Shown: positions 39,328 to 49,737 of the stretch, one piece after another
Layout of the letters: every line of letters starts with the position of its first letter
Position numbering within the stretch: position 1 is the first letter of the stretch
Source: Planctomycetaceae bacterium
Lineage (GTDB): Bacteria > Planctomycetota > Planctomycetia > Pirellulales > Pirellulaceae
Length of the DNA stretch: 58,525 bases
Direction of reading: 5' to 3'
NCBI GenBank assembly: GCA_007694185.1
Contig: RECD01000202.1
Coordinates: 1 to 58,525, forward strand
The notes under the pieces: generated by a model
Told to the model about the DNA's origin: nothing
What the model saw: the letters and a program-made list of their open reading frames with translations, nothing else
Databases searched by the model: none
Translations under genes and position numbers: made by a program

Positions 39328-39686
39328 CGGCGGGCTCCTCGAGTGGTCGGGTTGCAAACGGACGAACGACCGATCTCGGCCGAGCAGGAGATGGCCGGGT
39401 AACCCGACTGCGACCTCGGCGATCCGATGTTCATCGCAGGCGGGCTGCTGGCCAAATCAACGCCGAACCGTTCCGGCATCCGAGGCTCCTTTGTAATGTC
39501 CAGACCACGGCGAAACAACTTTTTGTCACCGGCCTGCCCGTCGAGCGGGCCCCCCCCAAGCCGGTTGCTGCGTTGACCAAGGCGTCTGGAATCGGAGGAC
39601 GACCGACGCCTGACCCGCCGCAAAGCTCTTCGGGGAAGTCCGCACCGCCCTTGCCGGCGACTCTCACTGACGGCAACCCGACGCGG
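39328..39686. other. Intergenic region, no gene seen
   Basis: 359 bases between two minus-strand genes. I see no tRNA, repeat or convincing terminator. It presumably carries the promoter of the PQQ/EF-hand gene. Confidence 0.4.
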
Positions 39687-41831
39687 TCATTCCGCCAACA
39701 TCTGCTCGACGAGCTTTTCGGCCAATTCCTGCCGTTTTTCGGGCGTGTCGTGCAACAGTCGCAAACCGTCTTCGCCGGCGGCGAAATAGAAGATCTGATC
39801 GAGCTGCTCGTCATCGATCAACCCTTGCTGGTGGAACAGGGCCACTTCGGCCAACCGATCGATCCGATCGGGCTGGCTGGTCGCTAACAGACTTTCGATC
39901 CGCGACGCGGCGTGCTGAGGCTGCAGCGGCGGCATCGCCCGAACCACGATCCGGGCATCGATTCCATCGAATGCCGGTTGCATCAACTCGGCCAGGATGG
40001 TCGCGATGGTTCGCCGCTGGGCCCCCATCAAAACGTCTTTCTTATTGATCGTTCTTGAAACCGCCAACGTCTTGCCGGTCGCGCAGTCGATCACGCGAAA
40101 GCGAGCGTCGTATTGGGGATCGCCGTTACGAGCCAGCTTGGCGACCACATCGAAATGGAACAGCAGGTCGATGCCTTGGTCACGGGCCGATGCGATCATC
40201 CGGTTCGCTGGGCCGACACCGAGGTAATCGATGCCGGGTACCCAAGTCATCGGCTGCCCGGTCCCCGGAGGCGCGATCCGCCCGCCAGACATCACGTACT
40301 TCGCCGCCACGTCGTTCGCCTCGGCGTTCAAGTTCGGTAGCGCCTTTCCGAAGTCACCCGCACCGGCTCGTCGCGCCAATTCGGTTCTCAAAATATCGGC
40401 CAACATCCCGACGTTCTTTTCAAGCGCCGCATGGGTGTAGCCTTGGACGTCGATCGGCGTGTAGGCCACCGCGGCGGCAGCACGTCCAGGTTGCCCCGGC
40501 ATCCCGCCCATCGCACCACCGCCCATGTCGAACCCGGTGCCGGCCATGTCGAAACCGCCGCCGTCCTCTTCGGTGAACCCCGCCCCCCCCATGTCACTTC
40601 CCGCGCCAGCCATGCCCGCACCCGGCATACCCGCGCCCGGCATGCCCGCACCCGGCATACCCGCACCCGGCATACCCGCGCCCGGCATGCCCGCACCCGG
40701 CATGCCCGCGCCCGGCATACCCGCACCCGGCATGACCGGCATACCCGCACCCGGCATACCCGCACCCGGCATACCGCCCGGCATCGCCATGCCACCCGCG
40801 CCCGGGGCACCCGGCATACCCGCGCCCGGCATGCCGCCAGGCATACCGATCGATTCTTCAGGACCACCCGCCTCTTCGAATCCGCCGTCACCCCCGCCAC
40901 CGGAACGGTTGCGAGCCGCACCGCGACCGCCTCGCATCGCGGTCCGTCCGCCGCGGTTGGTGCCGACGACGTCTTCTAACTTCATCCCTTCGCGAATCGG
41001 CTCGGCGTCCCCTTCCAAGTCCTCCGCGATGTTGGCGGTCACCGACAGCCCAGCCCGCAAAGCCCAGGTCGGGCGACGGACCAGCGCGCTATACCCGACC
41101 GCCGCGAAATCGGCGGCAGCGGACTCACGCCCCGTCACCAAATGGGCATGAAAAAAAGCCAACGCTTCCCGTTGGTCACCGCGGGCCGCACTGATCGCGG
41201 CACGCTGCTTCAAATTCGGTTGAAAAGGTGCTGGCCCCACAGCCCCAGGTCGATTCACCTTTTCGAAGGCTGTTCGGGTGAGCATGCCGAGCAGGCCGTT
41301 CATCAAGCCCGCGTTGCCAGCCCGTTGCCCCGGCATTCCCCCCGGCATGCCACCTCCACCGCCGTACTCGTCTTCGTACATTTCTTCCCCCGGCATCGAA
41401 GCACCGCCCGGGTCGTAATCGACGCCCATCATGCCGTCGTCCGACCCACCCGGCATTCCACCCGGGGCTCCTGCGGGCATTCCGCCCGGGGCACCAGCGG
41501 GCATTCCACCCGGGGCACCTGCGGGCATTCCGCCCGGAGCTCCGGGCGGCATTCCGGCTGAGCCGGCTCCCGCGTTCGACTGCTGGGCGGCGGAGTTAGC
41601 AGAGTCCTGGATCGCCAAACCGACCGAGTTCGCGTTGCCACCACCTTGAGCCCAACCGAATTCGCCGCCGCCGATCAGCACCATCGGGACGAAAACGAGT
41701 GTCGCGGCAAGCCGCCCAAAAAATATGGCCGGCAGTGAAGTCGTTGGTGACAACCCCATCCTGCGAGGACAGCGGCAGGTGTGTCCGCCTGAGCGGGCGT
41801 CAAAGACGTCGTGCAGGATCGATCCGAGCAT
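39687..41831 (-). CDS. Secreted Gly/Met/Pro-rich repeat protein, unknown function
   Basis: About 714 residues. After a hydrophobic segment ([19 protein letters not shown]) come repeats of GMPAGAPG, then a globular helical region ([33 protein letters not shown]), a second low-complexity tract built from MPGAG pentapeptides, and a C-terminal globular domain of about 260 residues ([39 protein letters not shown]) that I do not recognise. The low-complexity parts look collagen- or elastin-like and may be flexible spacers. GGAG 9 bases before ATG 41831 supports this start; ATG 41759 would sit nearer the signal peptide. It diverges from the dockerin gene across 288 bases with no gene. Confidence 0.78.
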   Translation of the reverse strand: MLGSILHDVFDARSGGHTCRCPRRMGLSPTTSLPAIFFGRLAATLVFVPMVLIGGGEFGWAQGGGNANSVGLAIQDSANSAAQQSNAGAGSAGMPPGAPGGMPAGAPGGMPAGAPGGMPAGAPGGMPGGSDDGMMGVDYDPGGASMPGEEMYEDEYGGGGGMPGGMPGQRAGNAGLMNGLLGMLTRTAFEKVNRPGAVGPAPFQPNLKQRAAISAARGDQREALAFFHAHLVTGRESAAADFAAVGYSALVRRPTWALRAGLSVTANIAEDLEGDAEPIREGMKLEDVVGTNRGGRTAMRGGRGAARNRSGGGGDGGFEEAGGPEESIGMPGGMPGAGMPGAPGAGGMAMPGGMPGAGMPGAGMPVMPGAGMPGAGMPGAGMPGAGMPGAGMPGAGMPGAGMPGAGMAGAGSDMGGAGFTEEDGGGFDMAGTGFDMGGGAMGGMPGQPGRAAAAVAYTPIDVQGYTHAALEKNVGMLADILRTELARRAGAGDFGKALPNLNAEANDVAAKYVMSGGRIAPPGTGQPMTWVPGIDYLGVGPANRMIASARDQGIDLLFHFDVVAKLARNGDPQYDARFRVIDCATGKTLAVSRTINKKDVLMGAQRRTIATILAELMQPAFDGIDARIVVRAMPPLQPQHAASRIESLLATSQPDRIDRLAEVALFHQQGLIDDEQLDQIFYFAAGEDGLRLLHDTPEKRQELAEKLVEQMLAE
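40614..40775. repeat. 15-bp tandem repeat encoding MPGAG
   Basis: About ten units of a GGCATrCCCGCrCCC-type 15-mer, with silent changes between copies and one break (GMPVMPGAG). It lies wholly inside the Gly/Met/Pro-rich gene, in frame. Confidence 0.92.
41455..41555. repeat. 24-bp tandem repeat encoding GMPAGAPG
   Basis: About four in-frame copies of an octapeptide-coding unit near the N-terminus of the same gene. Copies differ mainly at third codon positions. Confidence 0.88.
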
Positions 41832-42119
41832 CGCAATCCACTCCGGCGAGGTCCGGTCGTCGCGGCCGCAATTGACCGCGAGGACTTCCCCGCGAACGAT
41901 GAACCATACAGAAAAGTGAGCTTTCGATTCGCCTTTGATTCTAACCGATCCGGATGGGGGGCGTGGCCGCAAACTTTTGGCCAATGTCGAAGATTTTGTG
42001 ATGTCCGCGGAACTTCCTGCCTTGACGACGCTTCAAAGTAGCGGCCTCTTGGGTTAATTTGAGCCGGGGTGACCGCGTCGCGAAGGTCGCCCTGCTCAAT
42101 CGAACGATCGAGTCATTGA

Positions 42120-45089
42120 ATGACCAAGCCGAATTTTTTTCGCCGCCGCCGACACTCTGCCGCGAGTGGGCACGACAATCGTGCTCGCCGCCGGTTGCTG
42201 GTTGAAACGTTGGACCAGAGGATGGTTTTGGCGTCCTTAGCGGGGTTCGTCTTCGAAGACGCGAATGAGACTTGGCGGCACGACGCAGATGAGAGCACCC
42301 TTGGGCAGCGGCTGGTTTTTGCGGACTCGAACGACAACGGCTTGCCGGACGACGGCGAAGCTTTCGCACTGACGAATCCTGACGGCTCGTTTTCGCTGGA
42401 TGATCTCGGTTCCGACCCACAAATCATTCGCCTGTTCCAAGCCGCCCCTTCGCAGGTTCCGCATTTTCCGATCCGGCCTGAACCCAATGCGGACGCGATC
42501 CACTTGGGGGCCTCGGGCGGTACCGGCAGCGCTCACGGTCTGGAACTGGCTCGGCTCAGCGGCGATTCGACCGCGCTGTTGAAAGCTGCCAGCGGAGCGA
42601 TCTTGGTCGATTTGGGTGACGGCTCTGCGGACGGAGTCGAATTGGGCGGCACGCCTAAGACGCTCGCCCCTCTACCGGACGGCCGCTGGCTCGCTTTGGC
42701 GGATGACAATTTGGGTAACCGTGCGTTCCTGATCGGTCCCGGAAACCTGGTCGAGCCGATCTCGCTGCGCGATGCGGTTCCCGGTAGCGGCGATATCGGT
42801 GATGTGAACGGTGGTCCCGCAGACTCGCCTGGTGGATGGGCCGACGTCGCGGTGGGTGCGGAAGGAACGGGCTACCTCCTGCCCACCAGCCTTGCTGGTG
42901 AAGCGGTGCCGCTCCATCGGCTCGATCTGACCGCGACGCCACCTGCTGCCCCGACCCAAACGTTGGTGGCGTCCACGACCCGATTGATCGCCGGCGAAGG
43001 GGGCACGACCGTGATCGCCGAGCCGACCGATTGGGGGCTCGACGTATCGCTTTGGAGCAACTCGACCGGCACGATCATCTCGCCACAGCCCGTCGCTATT
43101 CCCGGCGGCATCCAAGTACTCGCGTACGGCGAAGCGACCGCGCTGCTGTATGTCCTGGTTTCCGGCGATGCCAACGAGACCGAGCCTGCGATCCGCGTCC
43201 TCGACGCGGCCGCCGGCTTTGCCCCGCTTCAAACGATCCGTGGGCTGATCGGTCTCAAGACGATCGATACCGATCGCGGTGTGATTTTCGCTTTCGACCC
43301 GGCCGAAGGACGGCTACAAGCGATCGATGCGGTGATGGCCGAAAGGATCGGCGACTGGACCCTGCCGCTGACCGACGGTTTCGGGGCAAACGGCCTGGGC
43401 GACGATGTGACCGAGATGGCGATCCTACCAGGCGGCGATGCGTTGGTATTGCTGGGTGCCGGTGTCGTTCACCGCGTTGCGATCGGTTCGGTCGACGCCC
43501 ACCGAGTGCATCTCGACGGCTCGCGCCCCGGGTTCCCGCTGCGGTTTGCCGCCACGGTCGACGGGGAAAACTCGCCGCCGACTTTCGCGTACCCGCTCCA
43601 GTTTTCCACCCTAGCCGGGGTCACTTTGAGCCTCTCCGACGGCTCGCTGACTGCGGGTGCGAGTGACGCGGATGGTGATCCGTTTGTCGTGGTTCGTTCC
43701 AGTTCCCCGGCGAACGGCACCGTGCGAATCACTCCTCACGGAGCCATGACCTACACGCCTCGGTTCGGATTCGTCGGCGCCGACTCCTTCCAGATTTTTC
43801 TGCACGACGGCCGCGGGGCGTCGGCACCACAAACGGTTTCGATCGACGTCTTGGAAAACCCGAACCCGCCGCCGGCATTCGAAGTCGGGGTGCGACCGAT
43901 CCCGCAAGCCGTCAAGCCGGGCTTCGTCGCCGGACAACTCGAATCGGTCGGATTCCTCGGACCGGTGGGGATCACCGTTCACGACCCGCGGTTCGAAGTC
44001 TTCGGTGACCAGATCCTGATCCAGGAAGGGGCGGTTTTTGAAGGCTATCCCGGGGTGACGTTCGAAACGCAAATCACGGTCACGCACCCGCCCACCGACT
44101 ACACGCTGACCACGACGTTGACGATGGAACTGTCGGAGGAGTATGCCACGATCGACGACATCCAGCCTCGTGAAGTTTGGATTTCCGAATCGACTTCGGG
44201 CGCGATCGTTGAACTGACCGTCTTCACCACCGACCTCAACACGCCGCTGATTCTGACCGTCGACGACCCGCGGTTCGAGATCATCGGCGACCGGACACTG
44301 CGATTGAAGGCCGGCACGCATCTCAGCCCCGGCACACTGGCGCTGCGAATCACCGCTTCCGAAGACCGGGTCGGTGGCCAAGCGATGTCGGTCCCGTTCA
44401 CGCTGAACGTGACGGCAGTCCCCAGCGTACCCGAAGCCCCGCAATCGATCGGGCTCACCAACCGCTCCGTCACCGAGCTGATTCGGGGTGACGAGGTCGG
44501 CACCGTCACCGTCAACGGCCAATCGATCGCCGGACGCTACGCCGCCTCCGTCGACGACTCGCGGTTCGAAATCTCCGGCAATCTCCTGAAACTTCGGGAT
44601 GGCGATTACCTCAGCCGGGCCGATCAGCACGAAGCCCGAATCGTGATCACCGTCGTCGACCTCGACGGCTACCACCCGGCCTACTCCGAGCCGTTCACGA
44701 TCACCGTCCGAGAGAACCCGAACCCGTTCCACAACCCTGCCAACCCACTTGACGTCAACGGCGACGGCCAGATCACCCCGCTCGACGCGTTGCTGATCCT
44801 GAACGCCATCTCCCAAAACCAGGGTGGCGGCAACATCGAACAGTTCCCGGTCACGGGTTATTACTGGGATGTCAACGGCGACGGCGAAATCACCCCGCTC
44901 GATGCCCTGCTGATCCTCAACTACATCAACCTGCAGCAGGGCCCGCCGGCTTACAGCGGCCCCGACTCGGTCAACCCGGCTCCGTCCGAATCCGAAGGGG
45001 AAGACGACCAACTCGCCGATCCGGTCCACCTGATGCCGATACCGACGATCGAATCGGACGAGGATGAGCTGAAAAAGCGCCGACTGTGA
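42120..45089 (+). CDS. Large secreted protein with LEPR-like N-terminus, cadherin-like repeats and dockerin
   Basis: 989 residues. The Arg-rich start RRRRHSA and then LLVETLDQRMVLASLAG is a variant of the LEPR-XLL motif. An SdrD-B-like start (AGFVFEDANETW, DSNDNGLPDDGEAF) is followed by a low-grade propeller-like region, a tandem-95/cadherin-like repeat (NGTVRITPHGAMTYTPRFGF, then ADSFQIFLHDGRG), several repeats sharing DDPRFEI and DSRFEISGNLLKLRDGD, and a C-terminal type I dockerin pair (DVNGDGQITPLDALLILNAI and DVNGDGEITPLDALLILNYI). Dockerins bind cohesins with calcium; no cohesin is seen here. The acidic tail ends in EDELKKRRL. Likely a surface or matrix protein. Confidence 0.9.
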   Translation: MTKPNFFRRRRHSAASGHDNRARRRLLVETLDQRMVLASLAGFVFEDANETWRHDADESTLGQRLVFADSNDNGLPDDGEAFALTNPDGSFSLDDLGSDPQIIRLFQAAPSQVPHFPIRPEPNADAIHLGASGGTGSAHGLELARLSGDSTALLKAASGAILVDLGDGSADGVELGGTPKTLAPLPDGRWLALADDNLGNRAFLIGPGNLVEPISLRDAVPGSGDIGDVNGGPADSPGGWADVAVGAEGTGYLLPTSLAGEAVPLHRLDLTATPPAAPTQTLVASTTRLIAGEGGTTVIAEPTDWGLDVSLWSNSTGTIISPQPVAIPGGIQVLAYGEATALLYVLVSGDANETEPAIRVLDAAAGFAPLQTIRGLIGLKTIDTDRGVIFAFDPAEGRLQAIDAVMAERIGDWTLPLTDGFGANGLGDDVTEMAILPGGDALVLLGAGVVHRVAIGSVDAHRVHLDGSRPGFPLRFAATVDGENSPPTFAYPLQFSTLAGVTLSLSDGSLTAGASDADGDPFVVVRSSSPANGTVRITPHGAMTYTPRFGFVGADSFQIFLHDGRGASAPQTVSIDVLENPNPPPAFEVGVRPIPQAVKPGFVAGQLESVGFLGPVGITVHDPRFEVFGDQILIQEGAVFEGYPGVTFETQITVTHPPTDYTLTTTLTMELSEEYATIDDIQPREVWISESTSGAIVELTVFTTDLNTPLILTVDDPRFEIIGDRTLRLKAGTHLSPGTLALRITASEDRVGGQAMSVPFTLNVTAVPSVPEAPQSIGLTNRSVTELIRGDEVGTVTVNGQSIAGRYAASVDDSRFEISGNLLKLRDGDYLSRADQHEARIVITVVDLDGYHPAYSEPFTITVRENPNPFHNPANPLDVNGDGQITPLDALLILNAISQNQGGGNIEQFPVTGYYWDVNGDGEITPLDALLILNYINLQQGPPAYSGPDSVNPAPSESEGEDDQLADPVHLMPIPTIESDEDELKKRRL

Positions 45090-45184
45090 CTCGGATTTTG
45101 GCGATTTTGACGGTCAGCGCGTAAGTTTCCGGCTGGCAGGGCGGAATCCTCGGTTTTTCTTGACGACGCGCCCCACGCGGCTCA

Positions 45185-45196
45185 GATCACGTGATC
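45185..45196. promoter_or_regulatory. Perfect 12-bp palindrome upstream of DUF1573 gene
   Basis: GATCACGTGATC lies about 135 bases before the gene start and just before TGTGTGGTAATCT, which could be an extended -10 element. It could be an operator, but there is only one copy. Confidence 0.25.
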
Positions 45197-45331
45197 GATT
45201 TGTGTGGTAATCTTCAGCGTCCCTTCACTTTTGTGTCTGAAAGGCAACAATCGGTTGCCTGTTAGACGCACTTGGCTCTGCCAGGGACGATTCACGTTCG
45301 GCCCACGCGCCCTTCCAAAACCGATCCTCTC

Positions 45332-46339
45332 ATGTTTCGCAACCCTTCTCAGGGATGGATTTCCATCCTGCTGCTCACCATCTGCTGGTTGCCGTTCAGC
45401 GGCTTAGCTCGTGCCGACTGGGCGACCGCGATGTTTCCGGTCAAAAACCACGACTTCGGTGACGTCGCCGTCGCGTCCAAGAGCGAGTATCGGTTCGCGG
45501 TTCGAAACGAGACCAACCGCGCCGTGCATATCAGTTCGGTGCGAACGAGTTGTGGCTGCACGACGGCGACCGTCGAAACGTCTTACATCGAACCGGGCCA
45601 GGTCGGATCGATCCTGGCAAAATTCAACACCGACACGCATCGCGGCAAGAAGGGAGCAACGATCACTGTCGTTTTCGACCAACCCGGCTATGCCGAAGTG
45701 CGTCTGCGGGTCGATGGCTACATCCGCAAAGACCTCGTTTTTTCACCTGGCGCGGTCGAGTTCGGCAAGGTCCCCACGGGCCAGGAATCGATCAAGACGA
45801 TTCGGATGTCTTACGCCGGACGCGAAGACTGGCAGGTGGTCGATGTCCAAAGCCGCTTGCCGTGGTTGACCGCCAAGGCGTCGCTCGAAAACCGCTCGGG
45901 CGGAAACGCCACTTACCTGGTCTCCGTGCGACTCGATCCGGGGGCTCCGGTGGGAACGTTCCAGGACGAGTTGATCGTGGTGACGAACGATCGGACCAGA
46001 CCGCGGATGCCGCTCTTGGTAAGCGGTGAACTGGAGAGCGAATTGGTCGTCTCCCCGCACTCGTTGGCGTTGGGTGAAGTCAAACCGGGCGAAGTGATCG
46101 AGAAACGCTTGGTCGTGAGGGGCAAAACGCCGTTCCTGATCGAGTCGATCCGGGTGAAAGGTTGGGAGGTCGATTACGATGCACCGACGGAAATGAAAAC
46201 CGCACACGTTTTGCCGATCCGGCTGACCGCCAATGGGGACGCCGTGGGCCAGTTTTCCGGCCGACTGATCGTCACGACCGGAGGCGGGTTGTCCACCTCG
46301 TCGTCGTCCACCGTGACCGCGATCGTCCGCGGCAAGTAA
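45332..46339 (+). CDS. Secreted DUF1573 protein
   Basis: 335 residues. Signal peptide ISILLLTICWLPFSGLARA, then a DUF1573 domain: FPVKNHDFGDVAVASKSEY, with the family RTSCGCTTA motif, where the two cysteines are conserved in DUF1573. A second immunoglobulin-like domain follows (LVFSPGAVEFGKVPTGQES) and probably a third (VVSPHSLALGEVKPGEVIEK). These beta-sandwich proteins are abundant in planctomycetes and Bacteroidetes and are thought to act outside the cytoplasm. The ATG at 45332 is chosen over an upstream in-frame TTG at 45272 because the signal peptide begins there. The next 297 bases hold no gene. Confidence 0.88.
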   Translation: MFRNPSQGWISILLLTICWLPFSGLARADWATAMFPVKNHDFGDVAVASKSEYRFAVRNETNRAVHISSVRTSCGCTTATVETSYIEPGQVGSILAKFNTDTHRGKKGATITVVFDQPGYAEVRLRVDGYIRKDLVFSPGAVEFGKVPTGQESIKTIRMSYAGREDWQVVDVQSRLPWLTAKASLENRSGGNATYLVSVRLDPGAPVGTFQDELIVVTNDRTRPRMPLLVSGELESELVVSPHSLALGEVKPGEVIEKRLVVRGKTPFLIESIRVKGWEVDYDAPTEMKTAHVLPIRLTANGDAVGQFSGRLIVTTGGGLSTSSSSTVTAIVRGK

Positions 46340-46636
46340 CCCTGTCGGTTCCCCAGGTCTGGCCAGAGGCGTCTGTTCGCGGGGCGGGTCCGAGAGGAAT
46401 CCGCCGGCCCGTTTTTGCGGTTCGGCCTTTACAGGCTAGCCGACGGACGTGACACTGTGGGGCTGGGTGGCGTTGTTGACCATGCCCCCCAACGGGTAGG
46501 AGCTCTACCGCGTTCGGTCGGGGGCACCCCGCTATCAGGCCTTTCTTCGATCCGCAGGGATGGAGGGAAGGTTTATTTTTTTAGTGACTCCTCACGCTCC
46601 GCGTTCGCTTTGTTCCGAGTCTAGAAGGTGTATGTC

Positions 46637-47113
46637 ATGAACGAATCGGTACCCATGACGCGTCAGGGATACGAACGGCTGAAGGCCGAAGTCCATCGCT
46701 TGGAAACGGAGGAAATGCCGTTGGTGACCCAACTGTTGGCGGACGCGCGCGCCGAAGGCGACCTGAAGGAGAACGCCGAGTACCACGCCCAACGCGAAAA
46801 CCAGGGCATGTTGATGGCGAAGATCAACCAGATCAAAAGCAAGCTGGCGAATGCCGAAATCATCGACACCGCGACCCTGCCACGCGACGTCGTCTCGTTC
46901 GGCGCTGCCGTCAAGGTCAAGGACCTCGAGTTCGGCGATGAGGAGACCTTCACGTTGGTCGGCACCGGGGACGAGGATTACCAAACCGGTAAGATCTTGT
47001 TGACCAGCCCGATCGGCCAAGGCTTGCTCGGCAAAAAGGTAGGCGAGGTCGCCGAGGTGAATGCCCCCGCAGGGCTGCTGAAATTCGAAATCCTCGAAAT
47101 CGCCTTCGACTGA
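46637..47113 (+). CDS. greA: Transcription elongation factor GreA
   Basis: 158 residues, the usual length. GreA enters the RNA polymerase secondary channel and stimulates cleavage of backtracked RNA. The N-terminal coiled coil carries the catalytic acidic tip in [20 protein letters not shown], with D and E residues of the family; the C-terminal FKBP-like domain ends [24 protein letters not shown] 8 bases before the ATG at 46637 decides this start over the GTG at 46628. A short spacer of 115 bases separates it from the next same-strand gene. Confidence 0.97.
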   Translation: MNESVPMTRQGYERLKAEVHRLETEEMPLVTQLLADARAEGDLKENAEYHAQRENQGMLMAKINQIKSKLANAEIIDTATLPRDVVSFGAAVKVKDLEFGDEETFTLVGTGDEDYQTGKILLTSPIGQGLLGKKVGEVAEVNAPAGLLKFEILEIAFD

Positions 47114-47228
47114 TCCCAGCCGTCACTCCCTGCCGGCCGCGTCGTCCCGACGCTCCCTGCCGGCACGCGGCCTCCCGCCGCTCCATGCACGGGGCTCGCA
47201 CCGCACCCATAGGAAAGTCGCTGAACCG

Positions 47229-48065
47229 ATGAGTGGCGAAGAGCGTCGGAATCCGAGTCCTCATGCCGCCGAATCGGATGGCGACTCACTTGACCCGCAG
47301 CCATCGGGTTCTTTGCCCCCAGACCGACGGCACGAGGGCCTGACCGGACAAGCTCCGGCTGGCGAGCAGCCCGCCGACACGGCTTCGCCCGCGGCACCCG
47401 CCCGGCCCGACGAATCGCCGCAGGGCGCCGGTTGCCTGCCGGCAATCCTGGCGGCCACGGTGCTGATGGGGATCGTCTTCTTCATCGTCTTCGGATTTTC
47501 CGCCTGGCTGATTTTCCAGAAACGTGGCGATTTGGCCTCGCGAACCCTGAGGGCGACGGTCATCCCGCAACTGGAGCAGACGCGGCTTGACCCAGACGAA
47601 AAGCAGCAGGTGATCCGCCAACTCTCCGACCTGGCGGATGACCTCGATGCCGGCCTGTACGAGAATTGGCAGGCGGGTGGGATCATGCAGCGACTGATCG
47701 ACACGCCAATGATGCGGTGGGGTGACTTGGTGGCCGTCAACGCCTGGGCGGGCAAAAACTTGCCCGAAGCCCAACAGGCCGATGCCAACAAACAGATCTC
47801 GCGGTTTTTTCGCGCCGTGGAATTGGAACAGGCAGGTGGCCGCGACATCCATGACGTGCTCGCTCCCGTCGCCGGCCCTCCCAACGCAATGGGCTTCGTC
47901 GGACTTCGCCCTGACCTGGATTCCGGCGCGGTCGCGGACGTCGTGAAACGCGCCAAACTGGTCGCCGATCGGGCACAGATTCCCGATCAGCCCTACGAAC
48001 CGGTATCCTTAGCTCGGGTCGTCCGGCGGCAGATCGAGATCGGCGGCCGCGAGGGGGCGAAATGA
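47229..48065 (+). CDS. Single-pass membrane protein, unknown function
   Basis: 278 residues: a disordered, Pro/Asp-rich N-terminal 70 residues, one transmembrane helix (LAATVLMGIVFFIVFGFSAWLI, about 72-95) and a helical C-terminal domain of about 180 residues (QQVIRQLSDLADDLDAGLYE; KQISRFFRAVELEQAGGRDI). No known motif is recognised. AGGAAAG lies 11 bases before the ATG. It lies between greA and a phytoene-desaturase-like gene, all on the plus strand. Confidence 0.72.
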   Translation: MSGEERRNPSPHAAESDGDSLDPQPSGSLPPDRRHEGLTGQAPAGEQPADTASPAAPARPDESPQGAGCLPAILAATVLMGIVFFIVFGFSAWLIFQKRGDLASRTLRATVIPQLEQTRLDPDEKQQVIRQLSDLADDLDAGLYENWQAGGIMQRLIDTPMMRWGDLVAVNAWAGKNLPEAQQADANKQISRFFRAVELEQAGGRDIHDVLAPVAGPPNAMGFVGLRPDLDSGAVADVVKRAKLVADRAQIPDQPYEPVSLARVVRRQIEIGGREGAK

Positions 48066-48168
48066 CCACGCGATGCTTCTCCGCAGCCCGTCCGGGAACC
48101 GCCCCCGGACCTTGACGCTTCCGAAAATGACATGACGTTCCCTCCGTTTTTTGCAAGGACTCGCCGGC

Positions 48169-49737
48169 GTGTTCAAGAGATCTTCTTCAGGTAGCAAACG
48201 GGTCACGATCGTCGGCGCCGGACCAGGCGGTTTGGCCACCGCGATGCAATTGGCTCACTCCGGGTTGAATGTCACCCTGCTCGAAAGCCGAGACGTGGTT
48301 GGCGGCCGGACCTCCGCGATCGAAAAGGAAGGTTTCCGTTTCGACTGCGGCCCGACGTTTTTTCTCTACCCCCGGGTCCTCGAAGAAATCTTTCGCTCGG
48401 TGGGCTACGAACTGCGGCAAGAAGTCCCGATGAGGCGACTCGATCCGCAGTACCGGCTGACGTTCGCTCAAGGCGGTCAGCTCGATTGCACCGGCGACAT
48501 GGACGAGATGGATCGCCAGATCGGGGAACTCTGCCGCCAAGATGTCGGGAAGCTACGGCGATACATGGATGACAACCGCGTCAAACTGGCGAAGTTCCGC
48601 CCGATCCTCGAACGCCCCTTCAATTCCCCCCTCGACCTGTTGCGTCCCTCCCTGCTCGGCGCGGCCCGCCACGTTCACCCGCTCCGTTCGCTCGACGAGG
48701 AACTCGGACGTTACTTCACCGACCCTCGCTTGAGAATCGCCTTCGCTTTCCAGAGCAAGTACTTGGGGATGTCGCCATTTCAATGCCCGAGCCTGTTCAG
48801 CATCCTGTCGTTTTTGGAATACGAATACGGCGTCTATCACCCCATCGGCGGTTGCTCGCGGGTCAGTGAACGGATGGCAGAATTGGCCCGCTCGATGGGC
48901 GTTGACGTGCGACTCGGTGAGCCGGTCCGCGAATTGAAACTGAACGGCCGACGGGTGGTCGGGGTCAAAACCGATCAGGCCGAATACGCGTCCGACGCGC
49001 TGGTGGTCAACGCCGATTTTGCCGAAACGATGAAACGGCTCGTCCCGGACGGGCTGCGACGCCGCTGGAACGATCGCCAACTGGCGAGTAAAAAGTACTC
49101 CTGCAGCACCTTCATGTTGTATCTCGGTATCGAAGGACGCTACGACGACCTGCCGCATCACAGCATCCACATCAGTGGCGATTACGAGCGAAATCTGGCC
49201 GAAATCGAATCTCAGCATGTGCTCAGCAGCGACCCGTCGTTCTATGTTCAAAACGCCGGTGTCACCGACGACACGCTGGCCCCGGCCGGCCACAGCACCT
49301 TGTATGTTTTGGTGCCGGTCAGCCACCAGCACGAGAACATCGATTGGCAAAAAGAGGCCGACCCGTTTCGCGAGCGGACGCTGGACGCGTTGGCCCAAAT
49401 CGGCCTGGGCGACCTCCGCGACCGAATCCGTGTCGAACACCGGATCACGCCGGACGACTGGCACTGCGATTACCAAATCTACCGCGGGGCGACGTTCAAC
49501 TTGGCTCACAACCTCGGCCAAATGCTGCATCGCCGACCCCACAATCGCTTCGAGGAACTCGACGGCGTCTACCTCGTCGGCGGCGGCACCCACCCCGGCA
49601 GCGGCCTGCCGGTGATCTACGAATCGAGCCGCATCTCCAGTCGGCTGCTGCTGAAAGACCTCGGCTACCGCACCGATTTCATCGACGAAGCCGCCCTGCC
49701 GCTCTCGGCCCCCGCGTCGCTCGCCGCAGCGACCTGA
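48169..49737 (+). CDS. Phytoene desaturase family FAD oxidoreductase (CrtI/CrtN-like)
   Basis: 522 residues. N-terminal FAD-binding motif VTIVGAGPGGLATAMQLAHS, then GGRTSAIEKEGFRFDCGPTF, and the C-terminal family signature GVYLVGGGTHPGSGLPVI. These enzymes desaturate phytoene or diapophytoene in carotenoid synthesis, or act as related isoprenoid oxidases; pink planctomycetes make C30 carotenoids. The exact substrate cannot be told from sequence. GTG at 48169 is chosen because AAGGA lies 9 bases before it; a TTG at 48151 is possible. No crtB-type synthase gene is adjacent. The last 73 bases overlap the convergent gene. Confidence 0.9.
   Translation: MFKRSSSGSKRVTIVGAGPGGLATAMQLAHSGLNVTLLESRDVVGGRTSAIEKEGFRFDCGPTFFLYPRVLEEIFRSVGYELRQEVPMRRLDPQYRLTFAQGGQLDCTGDMDEMDRQIGELCRQDVGKLRRYMDDNRVKLAKFRPILERPFNSPLDLLRPSLLGAARHVHPLRSLDEELGRYFTDPRLRIAFAFQSKYLGMSPFQCPSLFSILSFLEYEYGVYHPIGGCSRVSERMAELARSMGVDVRLGEPVRELKLNGRRVVGVKTDQAEYASDALVVNADFAETMKRLVPDGLRRRWNDRQLASKKYSCSTFMLYLGIEGRYDDLPHHSIHISGDYERNLAEIESQHVLSSDPSFYVQNAGVTDDTLAPAGHSTLYVLVPVSHQHENIDWQKEADPFRERTLDALAQIGLGDLRDRIRVEHRITPDDWHCDYQIYRGATFNLAHNLGQMLHRRPHNRFEELDGVYLVGGGTHPGSGLPVIYESSRISSRLLLKDLGYRTDFIDEAALPLSAPASLAAAT

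Noticed and set aside
40614-40775. Regular repeats that might be taken for a CRISPR array
   Set aside because: Units are contiguous with no spacers and keep an MPGAG reading frame, so they are a protein-coding tandem repeat; no cas genes nearby.
46340-46636. Possible RNA gene before greA
   Set aside because: GC-rich segments suggested structure, but no tRNA T-loop, CCA end or known RNA motif can be seen.
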